The notes beneath the pieces are model-generated. The model had not been told where the DNA came from, did no database searches, and was given only the letters and a program-made list of their open reading frames with translations. Below, piece after piece: positions 44,143 to 53,915 of a stretch of DNA of 64,000 bases. This DNA comes from Pseudobdellovibrionaceae bacterium (GTDB lineage Bacteria; Bdellovibrionota; Bdellovibrionia; Bdellovibrionales; Bdellovibrionaceae), in the NCBI GenBank assembly GCA_019637955.1, contig JAHBUS010000002.1, positions 434,001 through 498,000 of the forward strand, read 5' to 3'. How positions within the stretch are numbered: position 1 is the stretch's first letter; each line of letters starts with the position of its first letter. The position numbers were made by a program, and so were the translations under genes.

Positions 44143-44742
44143 TTAGTTGGACGGCGCTTTAAACGTGACCGAGGCCGAACCGACGGGGCCGGTGAGGGTG
44201 ATCTTCTTTTCGTCTTTTTCGATCACGCTCATGGGAACATTGAAGGTCAATTTGTACGAGGTTTGCCAGCGCGTGTGGTGCGGGTAGAGCACGGTGATTT
44301 CGGCGAGCTGCGCCTTGATCCGCGCGGCCTTGCCTTCAAAGCGGCGGCCGCCGGCATCCAAAAAAATTTTCCAGCGAGTCGTGGGCTTGGCCAGATCGTC
44401 GTATTTTTTCTCGGGGATGAAGAAGCTCAAGTACACTTGCGACTCTTTTTGCAGGTTCGCTTCGGACGTCGCTTTCTCTTTTTCGTACTGCTCGGGGTTC
44501 CATTGATAGATGCGGGCATTCTGATCGGCCTGCGCGCGCACGACTTCGGCATTCAGCAAGGTCGCTTTGAAGTCCATGGTGTTCATGAAACCATCGTAAA
44601 CCTTGGCGCCTTCAGTATTGCGAGCAACGACACTTTCGTACTCGCCGACCGAGATCAGTTTGAGTTGAGGATTGTCCGGCAAAGTCGCGCAGCCGATCAG
44701 ACCAAACACCAAGAAAATCGCGGCAAATAAAATCTTCGACAT
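44143..44742 (-). CDS. Lipoprotein of unknown function
   Basis: A 199-residue product with lipobox LIGC (Cys 18). After a short linker it has a helical, charged part (residues 55-105) followed by beta strands (VYLSFFIPEKKYDDLAKPTTRWKIFLDAGG). I recognise no family. GGAGG lies 11 bases before the ATG. It is separated by 108 bases from the DUF1501 operon, so co-transcription is uncertain. Confidence 0.7.
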   Translation of the reverse strand: MSKILFAAIFLVFGLIGCATLPDNPQLKLISVGEYESVVARNTEGAKVYDGFMNTMDFKATLLNAEVVRAQADQNARIYQWNPEQYEKEKATSEANLQKESQVYLSFFIPEKKYDDLAKPTTRWKIFLDAGGRRFEGKAARIKAQLAEITVLYPHHTRWQTSYKLTFNVPMSVIEKDEKKITLTGPVGSASVTFKAPSN

Positions 44743-44828
44743 ACGGGGGCGGACCTCCGTGTTCGATCATGGGCTAAAAATGGAGGGCGGGCAACAGCTG
44801 TCTTGCTGGCCCTAGGACTGTTTCTGTT

Positions 44829-45719
44829 TCAAGGCAGTCTCTGTTGATAGCGCCGCTCGAGACGGTTGATCACGCCTTCGGTTTGCTCTGGAGGGACCGA
44901 AGGACGTTCGGATTCGCCCAGCACGTAAGTGAATCCCACCAAGTAAGTCACGTTACGGTCGGATTTATGCAGCGGGCTCTCGCGATTGCTTGAAGCGGTG
45001 TAGTCCGCAATGGCGGCACCGAGATAAAACGCCGCGCGTCCCGAGCGGAAACTTTGAAAGTACGCGAGCTCGCTGCCAAGAAGGCCCGCTTTCGCCTCAT
45101 AACTGGGGCGCGCGCTTGTGCTCTGCATGAGCGGCACCTCGAAATAGGTGCTCAAGAACTGCCGATCGCCGCCTTTGAGCGAGAGCGTGAGTTTGCCGTG
45201 CGCCTGCCCCGGAACGACAAACCTCCAGCCCGCGAAATCACGAATCCAACGGTACTCCAAGCGTCCGTCGAAAACGGCGCCGGCGGTTTTCGTGTTCACA
45301 AAATCGCTCGAGACCGCCTGAAAAACCGCGATCTTAAATTCCAAATCGTGAGTGAGTTTCACCACGAGCTGCGGCCCGAGCTGCGCCATCCAAGGCAGAT
45401 CTTCCATCCCGCGGCGGGCATCGTTGGTTCCGGAGTCAAGCGTCGGGTAGCCTCCGCCGGCGAGCTCAAAGGACCATCGATCCGATTTGAGCAGGTACGC
45501 GCGCGTGCCTTCGCGGTCATCGGCGCGCAGGATGCGGCCACGGTACTGAAAGGTTGGAAACGGCAAAAACAGATTCGAGAATTGATTCGAGGCGGGGTAG
45601 TGCTCGAAGTGCACGTAACCGAAACCCGCGCCGTACTCCCAGAGAGACGTCTCCTCGTCTTGGGGCCAAGCCGCGAGAGGCACGAGCAGCGTCAAAAGCC
45701 AGAGAAGCCCCGCGCGCAT
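44829..45719 (-). CDS. MipA/OmpV-like outer-membrane protein
   Basis: A 296-residue protein with a signal peptide (MRAGLLWLLTLLVPLAAWPQ). Its early strand GAGFGYVHFEHYPASNQ and the later FPTFQYRGRILRADD fit the MipA/OmpV family of barrels. The C-terminus has a short charged tail after the last strand (YLVGFTYVLGE). The ATG at 45719 lies 2 bases after the nadB stop (TGAGGATG), so it is coupled to nadB. MipA scaffolds murein enzymes in E. coli, but many relatives have no known role. Confidence 0.78.
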   Translation of the reverse strand: MRAGLLWLLTLLVPLAAWPQDEETSLWEYGAGFGYVHFEHYPASNQFSNLFLPFPTFQYRGRILRADDREGTRAYLLKSDRWSFELAGGGYPTLDSGTNDARRGMEDLPWMAQLGPQLVVKLTHDLEFKIAVFQAVSSDFVNTKTAGAVFDGRLEYRWIRDFAGWRFVVPGQAHGKLTLSLKGGDRQFLSTYFEVPLMQSTSARPSYEAKAGLLGSELAYFQSFRSGRAAFYLGAAIADYTASSNRESPLHKSDRNVTYLVGFTYVLGESERPSVPPEQTEGVINRLERRYQQRLP

Positions 45720-45721
45720 CC

Positions 45722-47323
45722 TCAGCTTCCGCGCACGAGGATCGTGTCTTTTCCCGGCGCTTCGATTTCGGCCCAAGGATAATCCAGGTTGTAATGAATC
45801 CCGCGCGATTCTTTGCGCTTGAGCGCGCACTCGACCGAGAGATCGGCCACGATCGCGATGTTGCGCAGTTCAAGAATGTCGCTATTGAGGCGGAAGATGG
45901 AGTAGTACTCCTTCACCTCGCTCAAAATGTTTTTCAGCCGGTGAGACGCGCGCTCCAGGCGTTTGTCCGAGCGCACGATGCCCACGTAGTTCCACATCAG
46001 ACGGCGGATTTCGTCCCACATGTGATGGATCACGACCATCTCGTCGGCGTCCGAATGCGACGGGTGGTGCCACTCGGGGGGATCGGTTTCCGGGAGTTTG
46101 ATCGCGGGGCCGAGCGCGCGCAATTTTTCCGAGCACTCGTGCGCCATCGCCAAGCACTCGAGCAGAGAGTTCGAGGCCAGGCGGTTGGCGCCGTGCAGGC
46201 CCGTACAGGCCGTCTCGCCGAGCGCCCAAAGGCCCGGCAGATCGGTTTGTCCCGAGACATCGGTGAGCACGCCGCCGCAGAGGTAGTGCGCCGCGGGCAC
46301 GACGGGAATCGGCTCGCTCGACATGTCGATGCCGTACTCGAGGCATTTTTTAAAGATCACGGGGAAACGCCTCTGCAAATAATCCCGGCTGTGTGAACGC
46401 ATGTCGAGATACACGCACGCATCGCCCGACGTTTTCATCTCGGCATCGATCGAGCGCGCGACGATGTCACGCGGGGCGAGCGAACCCATCGCGTGGTACT
46501 TTTTCATGAACGCTTCGCCCTTTGAATTAACCAGCTCGCCGCCTTCGCCGCGCAAAGCCTCGCTGATCAAGAAGTTGCGCGAGTCGCGGTGGTAAAGACA
46601 CGTCGGGTGGAACTGCATGAATTCCAAATTGGCGATGCGCGCGCCCGCCCGGTGAGCCATCGCGATGCCGTCACCGGTCGCCCCGCTCCAGTTGGTGGTG
46701 TAGAGATACACCTTGCCCGCACCGCCGGTTGAGAGAATCACCGACTTCGCCAAGAAGGCTTTCACGTCGCCGGTGGTTTTTTCGAGAACGTACGCGCCCA
46801 CGCACGCCGTGGGCTCGACCGATAAGGGGTCGATCTGCTTATTCACGATGAGGTCGATCGCGAAGTGCTCTTCCAGAATTTCGATGTTGGGATGGCTCAA
46901 GCATTGCTGCAAAAGCGCGCGGTGAATTTCGGAGCCCGTGTGATCCTCGAAATGCAGAATCCGGCGCTCCGAGTGGCCGCCTTCGCGGGTGAGATCGATT
47001 GAGGCGTCGTCTTTGAGGTCAAAATGCACGCCCCAGTTCAGAAGATCTTGAATTCTTTCGGGAGCTTGCTCAACGATGTTTCGAACCGAGTCGAGACGGC
47101 AGAGCCCGGCCCCAGCACGCAATGTGTCACGAACGTGTGCCTCGAACGTATCTCCCGGCGCCATCACGGCCGCGATGCCGCCTTGAGCCCACGCGGTGTT
47201 CGCGGAGGGCGCTTTTTCCTTGGTGATGAGCGTGACACGCGCCGTGGACGCGGCTTTCAGGGCGAAAGCGAGCCCCGCAAGGCCGGATCCAATCACCAAA
47301 AAGTCGGTTCGCTGTGTCTTCAT
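45722..47323 (-). CDS. nadB: L-aspartate oxidase
   Basis: NadB oxidises L-aspartate to iminoaspartate in de novo NAD synthesis, with FAD as cofactor. The FAD motif GSGLAG is at residues 12-17 of the 533-residue protein. The active-site region SANTAWAQGGIAAV, the histidine-rich HRDSRNFLISEALRGEGG segment and GETACTGLHGANRLASNSL are family features. The ATG at 47323 was preferred to the open frame 12 codons upstream. nadA and nadC are not in the window. Confidence 0.96.
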   Translation of the reverse strand: MKTQRTDFLVIGSGLAGLAFALKAASTARVTLITKEKAPSANTAWAQGGIAAVMAPGDTFEAHVRDTLRAGAGLCRLDSVRNIVEQAPERIQDLLNWGVHFDLKDDASIDLTREGGHSERRILHFEDHTGSEIHRALLQQCLSHPNIEILEEHFAIDLIVNKQIDPLSVEPTACVGAYVLEKTTGDVKAFLAKSVILSTGGAGKVYLYTTNWSGATGDGIAMAHRAGARIANLEFMQFHPTCLYHRDSRNFLISEALRGEGGELVNSKGEAFMKKYHAMGSLAPRDIVARSIDAEMKTSGDACVYLDMRSHSRDYLQRRFPVIFKKCLEYGIDMSSEPIPVVPAAHYLCGGVLTDVSGQTDLPGLWALGETACTGLHGANRLASNSLLECLAMAHECSEKLRALGPAIKLPETDPPEWHHPSHSDADEMVVIHHMWDEIRRLMWNYVGIVRSDKRLERASHRLKNILSEVKEYYSIFRLNSDILELRNIAIVADLSVECALKRKESRGIHYNLDYPWAEIEAPGKDTILVRGS

Positions 47324-47390
47324 CTCAGGGAGTCCCTCTCGAGGTGAGCCTTTTTCCAATACTTTCTTGGATTTGGCAAAGACCTCTTGC

Positions 47391-47420
47391 TTGATTCCCG
47401 TCAGAGTCTGAAACTACAAT
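47391..47420 (+). promoter_or_regulatory. Candidate sigma70-type promoter for the sensor kinase operon
   Basis: TTGATT (47391-47396) and TACAAT (47415-47420) are 18 bases apart in the divergent nadB/kinase gap. Transcription would start about 15 bases before the ATG at 47442. The boxes match the sigma70 consensus closely. Confidence 0.5.
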
Positions 47421-47441
47421 AAAATTCGATAGGTAACGCAA

Positions 47442-49568
47442 ATGCGCGGAAAGTTCGTCACAATCTTTTTAGGCTTGCTCGGACTCCTGGTCGCGGCGGT
47501 GGTTTTTCGCGTCGATCAGGTGCTGTTCGCGGATAAGCTCGACTGGAGCGAGTCTCAGGCGCGCGTTCAGGTGGGCGCCGTTTCCGAATCGCTGCAAAGT
47601 GAGCTGCGCCTCGTGCGCGAGACGCTCGAACTCGCGTGGCCGCAAATTCAGGCCGAGAAAAAAGACTATCCTGCCGGTAAGCCCTACTCCCGTTTTCAGA
47701 TGATCGGCACCCTCAGCCAAGCGGCGAACGGGGAGTGGTCGTTGGGCGAGAAGTTCTTCCTCGAAGGCTCCAGCGTCAAGTCCTGGGCCACCAACTACTC
47801 GGTGCTCGCGCTCCGTCAGCTCAACGCCAAAAACATTCCCGTTGGTGGTTCGGGTGTTTTGTCGATCCTGGATCCGTCACGCCGGATTTACTTTTTGGTC
47901 GTGAACCGCGTGAACGCGGGCTGGCTGGCGGCGCTGGTCGGCCCCGAACTCTTTCAGGGCGCGGTGGACCGGCAAAAAGGAAGCCTCGGCCAAGTCTACG
48001 CGGTCAATTCGCTCGGCCAAACTTTGGGACATACCACGCCCGAATACGTGGGCAGCTTGCTCACCGATGACCCCCTCGTCGCCGATTTGATGAAGTCCGA
48101 AGGCGGAGCGGGTGCCGGGATGTTCAAAACTGCGCAAGGGCCCGTGCAGGGGCTTTACGAACAGGTGCCGAACACCAACGTTTACGTTGTCGTCTCGACC
48201 AAGCTCTCGCAGATCCTCGGCAACCGCAAAGAGGTGCAGATCCAGCTGATTCTGCTGGGCCTCGGTTTCGCGCTCGTCGGGTCGGCGGTGATTTTGGCGG
48301 TGAGCAAACCCAGCACGCCCAAAACGGCGGTGGCCGCGATTCCCGCATCGGTGATGCCCGCTCCCGTGGTCAAGCCCGTTCTTGGTTCGTCCCCGGGTGC
48401 CGACAGCCAGCGCCGCGAGGCCTATTCGAAAGCGGCGGCGGGACTTGCGCATGAATTGCGCGGCCCCTTGCTCAGTCTGCTCGGTCAAGCGCGCCTGCTC
48501 CGTGAGAACACAAGCGATGAACACTTGGCCCAAGAGCTCAAAAAACTCGAAGAGGGCGCGCGCGAAGCGCATGGCACCGTCCACAAAATGCTGACCTTCG
48601 CCGGCGAAAAAGATGAGCCCGTGGTTGAGACCTCGGTGGCCGAAGTTTTGAAGCGCACGATCCGTCTTCTTGATTCGAAAATCCGCGGCAAGGGCATCGA
48701 GATTCTCACCAACGTGCAGGCCGATGCGCCGCTCATCAAAGGGCAGCCGCTCATGCTCTCGCGTGCGTTCGAGCAGGTTCTGCTCAACGCGATCGAATCC
48801 ATGGAGCGCAGCCTCGAGCGCAAACTGTTCGTCGAGTTGTCGACGGATGAGAATGGCGATATCCGCTTGAACATTCGTGACACGGGTTCGGGCATCGCGC
48901 CCGAAAATGTGGCGCAAGTTTTCGATCCGTTCTTCTCGACGAAAAATAAAAACGACCACTCGGGTTTGGGGCTGTCTTTGGCTCTGGGCGTGGTGAAAGG
49001 TTCGGGCGGCGATATTCAGGTGCGTTCCGAAAGCGGAAAGGGGACCACCGTGGAAATCACGTTTAAAAAAGATGCCGAGATTCTCGCCGCGGCCCCCGCC
49101 GATACCGCTCCTCGAGCCGCGAGCCGTCCCGAAGCCTCGTCTCCGTTCGCGCCTCGCGAGAGCGAACCGGCACCCGCGCAAACGGCAGAGACCGATCTTC
49201 CGGGCGTCTTGAACGAGAAACTCATGCAGCGCACGCTGGACATGATCGACCGTCTCGACGAACTCAATGAGCCGTTCGTGGACAAGCGCCTTGAAGTGCC
49301 GGTCGTCAAATCCCGCACCACGGACGAGAACGAAGACTCGTTCAGCTTCGGCGGTTCCGCCGAAAACGCGCAGAACGAATCGATCGAGTTTTCACCCGAC
49401 GATCAGCTCAAAGCCGACGGTTCGAACGCCTCGGGCTCGAGCCAAGAAGACTTCATGAAATTCACGGCCAAGATCGACAAACCAAAGTCGGTCAAGCCGT
49501 CGCGCGCGCGCCAAGAACGTCTGCTTGAAGCCGACGTGCACATCCGGCGTCCCGGGGAGCGCACGTGA
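47442..49568 (+). CDS. Membrane sensor histidine kinase
   Basis: A 708-residue hybrid-free histidine kinase. A transmembrane helix (about residues 5-24) and a second (about 266-289) bracket a periplasmic sensor region. The phosphoacceptor H337 lies in GLAHELRGPL, followed by a coiled dimerisation region. The ATP-binding domain shows an N box (LLNAIESME), G1 (DTGSGI) and G2 (GLGLSLALG). After about residue 540 there is a 165-residue acidic, low-complexity tail. No receiver domain is fused. The degenerate GGDEF gene starts in the last 4 bases. Confidence 0.92.
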   Translation: MRGKFVTIFLGLLGLLVAAVVFRVDQVLFADKLDWSESQARVQVGAVSESLQSELRLVRETLELAWPQIQAEKKDYPAGKPYSRFQMIGTLSQAANGEWSLGEKFFLEGSSVKSWATNYSVLALRQLNAKNIPVGGSGVLSILDPSRRIYFLVVNRVNAGWLAALVGPELFQGAVDRQKGSLGQVYAVNSLGQTLGHTTPEYVGSLLTDDPLVADLMKSEGGAGAGMFKTAQGPVQGLYEQVPNTNVYVVVSTKLSQILGNRKEVQIQLILLGLGFALVGSAVILAVSKPSTPKTAVAAIPASVMPAPVVKPVLGSSPGADSQRREAYSKAAAGLAHELRGPLLSLLGQARLLRENTSDEHLAQELKKLEEGAREAHGTVHKMLTFAGEKDEPVVETSVAEVLKRTIRLLDSKIRGKGIEILTNVQADAPLIKGQPLMLSRAFEQVLLNAIESMERSLERKLFVELSTDENGDIRLNIRDTGSGIAPENVAQVFDPFFSTKNKNDHSGLGLSLALGVVKGSGGDIQVRSESGKGTTVEITFKKDAEILAAAPADTAPRAASRPEASSPFAPRESEPAPAQTAETDLPGVLNEKLMQRTLDMIDRLDELNEPFVDKRLEVPVVKSRTTDENEDSFSFGGSAENAQNESIEFSPDDQLKADGSNASGSSQEDFMKFTAKIDKPKSVKPSRARQERLLEADVHIRRPGERT

Positions 49569-51082
49569 TTCTGACTCCCGAGATTCGATCGAAGTTCACC
49601 GTGTTCTTGTTCCTGGAGGATCTTGATCAGGGAACGGATCTGCGAGGCCATTTGGCCGTGTCGGGCTACGAAGTTTTCATGTTCCGCGATCAGGACACGA
49701 TTTTAAGCCGCATCAAAGAGGCCGCGCCGCACGTGGTGATTTTTGAAATCGAAGCGCTGCAGACAACGCTGAGCGAGTTCGTCGAAAAGGCTTTGGAAGC
49801 CAACAACGAAGTCGCGTTCGTTCCCATGGCGTCGGTGTCGCAGGCGCTCGCGCTGAACGAGTACCGTGAGTACAACTTTGCCGCGCTTTTCACCAAGGGC
49901 GACGACCGCGATTTGCGCGCGCTCTGGATCGTCGATCAAGTCTGTTCGGAACTTTATTTTCAGTATCAGAACGAGCAGCTTCTGGATCAAGTGGCCGAGA
50001 TGAAGCGCAAAACCGAGACGCAAGAGGCGCGCATCAACCAACTCGACACGCGCAAGCGCGAGCTCGAATCGGTGGAGCCCTTTCAAGTCAAAACCGAGCT
50101 GCAAGTTTACGCGCGCGCGAAAAGCAAAGAAGAGATCATGGACGCGTTTCTGCATCACCTCGAGCAGAAGTGCCTGCGCCAGAATCTCAAGCTCTGCGCG
50201 TTGGTGCTGAAGTTCCTGCCGACCGTGCAGTCGTTCGTGGCGACGCAGGCGCTGGGCCTGGATCTCGAAAAGATCAAGGGCGTGGGCGCGCGTCTCGAAA
50301 AAGAAGAGTCCCAAGATCTCATGGGTTTTCTCGAATCCGGCAAGTTTCCCGCGCAGTTGATTCAGCTTCTCGAAACCGGCCTCGCGGTGAAACATTTTGT
50401 CGGTAAGCCCTTGGTTCTACCCGATGCCATCGAAGCCTTGATGGTGTTCTGGAGCCCGAACGGAATTTTGAAAGCCGAAGATTTTGAGAACGAGTACATG
50501 GTGTTTCAGATCGCCTATCAGAATCTGCACCTCGCGCGCCGTCTGAACGAAACCGACACGCGCGACTCGGTCACCGATCTCGAGGGCCGTGAATTTTACT
50601 TCAAAAAAATCGACGAAGAGATCGCCCGCGCGCGCCGATTGCAAAAAGCCATTTCGGTGGTCAAGGTCTCGATCGACCATTTGCCCGAGATCGAGCAGTC
50701 GTTCGGCGTCGGCAACCGCAACGCGGTTTTGCGCACGGTTGCGACGCTCATCAAGCGCACCAGCCGGGTCAACGATTTCTCGTGCCGCACGGACGACAAC
50801 GAAATTTCGCTCGTGCTTCCGCATTGCCCGCGCAAAGGCGCCGCGATTCGCGCCGAGCGCATCCGCCGCATGATCGAGAACCACTCGTTCAACTTGAGCG
50901 GTCACCGCGTGACCTTGAGTTGCGGCATCAGTGAATACCCCACGCTTTGTTCGAGCAGCGAAGAGCTTGAACAGACCACCCAGCAGGCCCTGAGTTTCAT
51001 TCAAGAAAAAGGCGGCAATAAGGTCTGCTTGTACCGTGCGAGACAGGATTTCAAACCTGATTTCGACGTGCCGCCGATTTGA
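49565..51082 (+). CDS. Degenerate GGDEF protein with intact I-site
   Basis: A 505-residue protein. The N-terminal about 120 residues resemble a receiver domain without clear catalytic aspartates; a coiled coil (about 140-170) and a GAF-like middle follow. The C-terminal GGDEF domain has DDNEI at residues 410-414 in place of GG(D/E)EF, so it is very unlikely to make c-di-GMP. RVND at 401-404 lies exactly five residues upstream, where the inhibitory c-di-GMP-binding RxxD site sits, suggesting a c-di-GMP receptor. The GTG start overlaps the kinase gene by 4 bases. Receiver-like signalling with that kinase is inferred. Confidence 0.85.
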   Translation: MILTPEIRSKFTVFLFLEDLDQGTDLRGHLAVSGYEVFMFRDQDTILSRIKEAAPHVVIFEIEALQTTLSEFVEKALEANNEVAFVPMASVSQALALNEYREYNFAALFTKGDDRDLRALWIVDQVCSELYFQYQNEQLLDQVAEMKRKTETQEARINQLDTRKRELESVEPFQVKTELQVYARAKSKEEIMDAFLHHLEQKCLRQNLKLCALVLKFLPTVQSFVATQALGLDLEKIKGVGARLEKEESQDLMGFLESGKFPAQLIQLLETGLAVKHFVGKPLVLPDAIEALMVFWSPNGILKAEDFENEYMVFQIAYQNLHLARRLNETDTRDSVTDLEGREFYFKKIDEEIARARRLQKAISVVKVSIDHLPEIEQSFGVGNRNAVLRTVATLIKRTSRVNDFSCRTDDNEISLVLPHCPRKGAAIRAERIRRMIENHSFNLSGHRVTLSCGISEYPTLCSSSEELEQTTQQALSFIQEKGGNKVCLYRARQDFKPDFDVPPI

Positions 51083-51087
51083 GGCGC

Positions 51088-52269
51088 ATGGCTTTTTCAT
51101 TCGAACAGCACCGGCCCACGCAGGCCGTGATCCATTTGGATCATTTGCGGCACAATCTCCAACTCCTCGAGTCGCTGACGGCCGAAGGGCAGTTTTTTTG
51201 CCCGATGGTGAAAGCCAATGCTTACGGACACGGCGACGTCGAGATCGCGCTGGCGCTCGAGCAGGCGGGCGTCACGGCGATGGGCGTGGGATTGATTGAA
51301 GAGGGCGTGCTGCTTCGAAGCATGGGCCTGAAGAGCCAACTTTTGTTTTTTGGCACGATGGACGCCAAAGGCGCCCGGGCCTGCATCGACGCGAAGCTCA
51401 CGCCGGTTTTAAGCTCGTGGGATCAAGTGCGCGCGCTGCGGGCGTTGATTCCGAACGGCCAAACCTTCGGCGTTCATCTCAAGTTCGACACCGGGATGCA
51501 CCGCTTGGGATTTGAACCCGATCAGGTTGAAAAACTGGTCGAGTACTTTCACGAGAATCCCGAACTCGACCTGCAAGGCGTGATGACGCACTTGCATTCG
51601 GGTGAAGATGCGCTCGACCCGCAGGGCGAAAGCTTCAAGCAGCTTCGCGCTTTCGAGAGTCTTGCCGGCGAATTCGATGCGTGGGCCCCCTGGCGTCACA
51701 CGCTGAACTCGGCGGGACTGCTCAACCTCGCGCGGCTGCGACGTTCGGGCCGAGACGAGATGGCGGGCGTTTCGTTGAAACAGGGAGTGCGTCCAGGTCT
51801 GGCTTTGTATGGACTTTCACCGGTCGAGGGCTTATCCGAATTGGGAGAGTTCAAGCCCGTCATGAGTTTGCGCTCGAAAGTGATCCGCGTTCGCCGGATC
51901 AAGCAGGGCGAAGGGGTCGCGTACGGCCACCGCTGGAAAGCGCCTCGAGATTCGGTGATCGGCGTGGTGCCGGTGGGTTATGCCGACGGGTATCACCGCG
52001 CGCTCTCGGGTCGTGCTCAAGTCCTGTGCGACGGACGGCGTTTGCCGGTGGTCGGCAATGTGACGATGGACTATTTCATGATCGATATGACGGACTTGGT
52101 CGGGGACGGGACCCCCGAGGCTTTTCAGTGGAAGGAAGTCACTCTCTTTGGCTATGATTCCAAAGGGAACTTGCTGAGCGCAATTGAACTTGCGGAATGG
52201 TCACAGACCATCTCGTGGGAAATTTTGACCAGCGTGGGCGAACGGGTTCCGCGAGTTATTGACGGGTAG
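51088..52269 (+). CDS. alr: Alanine racemase
   Basis: Alr converts L- to D-alanine for peptidoglycan, with PLP. The PLP lysine is K42 in VKANAYGHG. The GFEPDQV and HLHSGED segments and the late GVAYGHRW motif with the catalytic tyrosine are present, as is VGYADGY. The 393-residue length fits the family. ATG 51088 is used; a TTG at 51079 overlaps the GGDEF stop. It is followed by the mla genes after 14 bases. Confidence 0.95.
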   Translation: MAFSFEQHRPTQAVIHLDHLRHNLQLLESLTAEGQFFCPMVKANAYGHGDVEIALALEQAGVTAMGVGLIEEGVLLRSMGLKSQLLFFGTMDAKGARACIDAKLTPVLSSWDQVRALRALIPNGQTFGVHLKFDTGMHRLGFEPDQVEKLVEYFHENPELDLQGVMTHLHSGEDALDPQGESFKQLRAFESLAGEFDAWAPWRHTLNSAGLLNLARLRRSGRDEMAGVSLKQGVRPGLALYGLSPVEGLSELGEFKPVMSLRSKVIRVRRIKQGEGVAYGHRWKAPRDSVIGVVPVGYADGYHRALSGRAQVLCDGRRLPVVGNVTMDYFMIDMTDLVGDGTPEAFQWKEVTLFGYDSKGNLLSAIELAEWSQTISWEILTSVGERVPRVIDG

Positions 52270-52283
52270 TGGAAGGAGCCACG

Positions 52284-53102
52284 GTGGAACAAACCTCCGT
52301 TTTCATTCAAGCGCGCGAGCGCGTGAAGTCGAACGTGATCGATTTCGTTAACGAAATCGGCGCGATGGTTCAGTTCGGCTACTCATCCATCAAAGTCGGC
52401 TTTGAAAAACCATACCGTTATCTCGAGATCATCCGCCACATGGAGTTCGTCGGGAATCAATCAGTCTTCATCATCGCGCTGACGGGCCTGTTCACCGGCC
52501 TCGCGCTGTCGTTTCAAGTTTACCTCGGATTTAAAATGGTCAACGCCACGAATCTGGTGGGACCGATCGTCGCGCTCGGCATCACGCGCGAACTCGGCCC
52601 GGTGCTCACCGGTTTGATCGTCGCCGCGCGCGCGGGCGGCGCGATGGCCGCGCGCCTGGGCACCATGCGCGTGAACGAACAGATCGACGCGCTCGACGTG
52701 ATGGGCGTGAACACCCGGCAGTATCTGATCGCGCCGCGAATTTGGGCCACGGTCATCTGCATGCCGCTGCTCACGGCGATTTTCGATTTCGTGGCGATGA
52801 TCGGCTCGTGGTTCTTGGTCGTGAAGCTTGTCGATCTCGACGAGGCGATCTTCTGGGACAAGGTCAAATCGGTTCTTGAGTTCCGCCACATCAACGAGGG
52901 CCTTTTCAAAGCCGCGGTCTTCGGACTGGTCTTCTCCGTGGTTTGCACGTACCGCGGATTCAACACCACGGGCGGAGCCAAAGGCGTGGGCGAGGCCACC
53001 AATCGCGGCGTCGTCACCTCGATGGTGATGATCATTATCCTCGATTACTTCCTCTCGAATTTGATTCGGATCTTCTACCTCCTCATCGGAACGAAGGTTT
53101 AA
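52284..53102 (+). CDS. mlaE: MlaE-type ABC transporter permease
   Basis: MlaE is the membrane subunit of the MCE-type phospholipid transporter. The 272-residue protein has five to six hydrophobic helices and the family stretch ITRELGPVLTGLIVAARAGGAMAARLGTM, plus EQIDALDVMGV. GTG 52284 has AAGGAG five bases upstream and is preferred to GTG 52269. The stop is directly followed by the ATPase ATG, so the mlaE-mlaF-mlaD genes are coupled. Confidence 0.93.
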   Translation: MEQTSVFIQARERVKSNVIDFVNEIGAMVQFGYSSIKVGFEKPYRYLEIIRHMEFVGNQSVFIIALTGLFTGLALSFQVYLGFKMVNATNLVGPIVALGITRELGPVLTGLIVAARAGGAMAARLGTMRVNEQIDALDVMGVNTRQYLIAPRIWATVICMPLLTAIFDFVAMIGSWFLVVKLVDLDEAIFWDKVKSVLEFRHINEGLFKAAVFGLVFSVVCTYRGFNTTGGAKGVGEATNRGVVTSMVMIIILDYFLSNLIRIFYLLIGTKV

Positions 53103-53915
53103 ATGGGCACCGAGAAGACGCCAGCGGCGGATCCCAAAAAAGAGACCTTCGATGTGACCAAGCTGGAGCCCGCGATTAAGATCGAAGACGTTTGGAAAAC
53201 CTTCGACGGCAAAGAATACGTCGTCAAAGGCATGAATTTGACGATTCCCAAAGGCAGTCTCACCGCGATCATCGGTTTTTCGGGGACGGGCAAGTCGGTG
53301 ATTCTGAAACACATTCTTGGTCTTTACCGTCCCACACGTGGACGGATCGAAGTTTTGGGTCAAGACTTGGCCCACATGGACAACAACGAGCTGACCAAAT
53401 TTCGCCGCCGCTTCGGCGTTCTCTTTCAAGGAGCCGCGCTCTTTGACGATATGACCGTTCTTGAAAACGTCTGTTTCCCTTTGATCGAGCACCGTCCTGA
53501 ATTGAGCATCGACGAAGTCATTCAGATCGCGACGCAAAAGTTGGTCGAGGTCGGTCTCGAAGCGAAACACTACGAGAAACTGCCGTCGCAAATTTCGGGC
53601 GGTATGCAAAAACGCACGGGACTGGCGCGGTCGCTGGCCCTTGATCCAGAAATTCTTTTCTACGACGAACCCACCACGGGATTAGATCCCATCCTCACGG
53701 AAATGGTGGATAATTTGATTCTGGAAACCCACCAGCGAACGAAGGCGACATCCGTCATGGTCTCGCACGACCTGCAGGCCGCCTTTCGAATCGCCGATTT
53801 TGTTGCGATGCTGAACGCCGGTGAGGTTTTGTTGTTTGGCCCGCCCGATGTCTTTTTTAATACGGACATCGAGCTGGTGAACAAGTTCGTCGCCAAAGGG
53901 ATGAGACATCAATGA
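53103..53915 (+). CDS. mlaF: MlaF-type ABC transporter ATPase
   Basis: MlaF powers the MCE phospholipid transporter from the cytoplasm. Walker A is at residues 58-65 (GFSGTGKS), the signature is ISGGMQKRTGLARSL, and Walker B is EILFYDEPTTGLDP, with the switch histidine in MVSHDLQ. The 270-residue protein has a short 22-residue N-terminal extension before the first strand. The start is the ATG directly after the mlaE stop; the end overlaps mlaD by 4 bases. Confidence 0.95.
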   Translation: MGTEKTPAADPKKETFDVTKLEPAIKIEDVWKTFDGKEYVVKGMNLTIPKGSLTAIIGFSGTGKSVILKHILGLYRPTRGRIEVLGQDLAHMDNNELTKFRRRFGVLFQGAALFDDMTVLENVCFPLIEHRPELSIDEVIQIATQKLVEVGLEAKHYEKLPSQISGGMQKRTGLARSLALDPEILFYDEPTTGLDPILTEMVDNLILETHQRTKATSVMVSHDLQAAFRIADFVAMLNAGEVLLFGPPDVFFNTDIELVNKFVAKGMRHQ

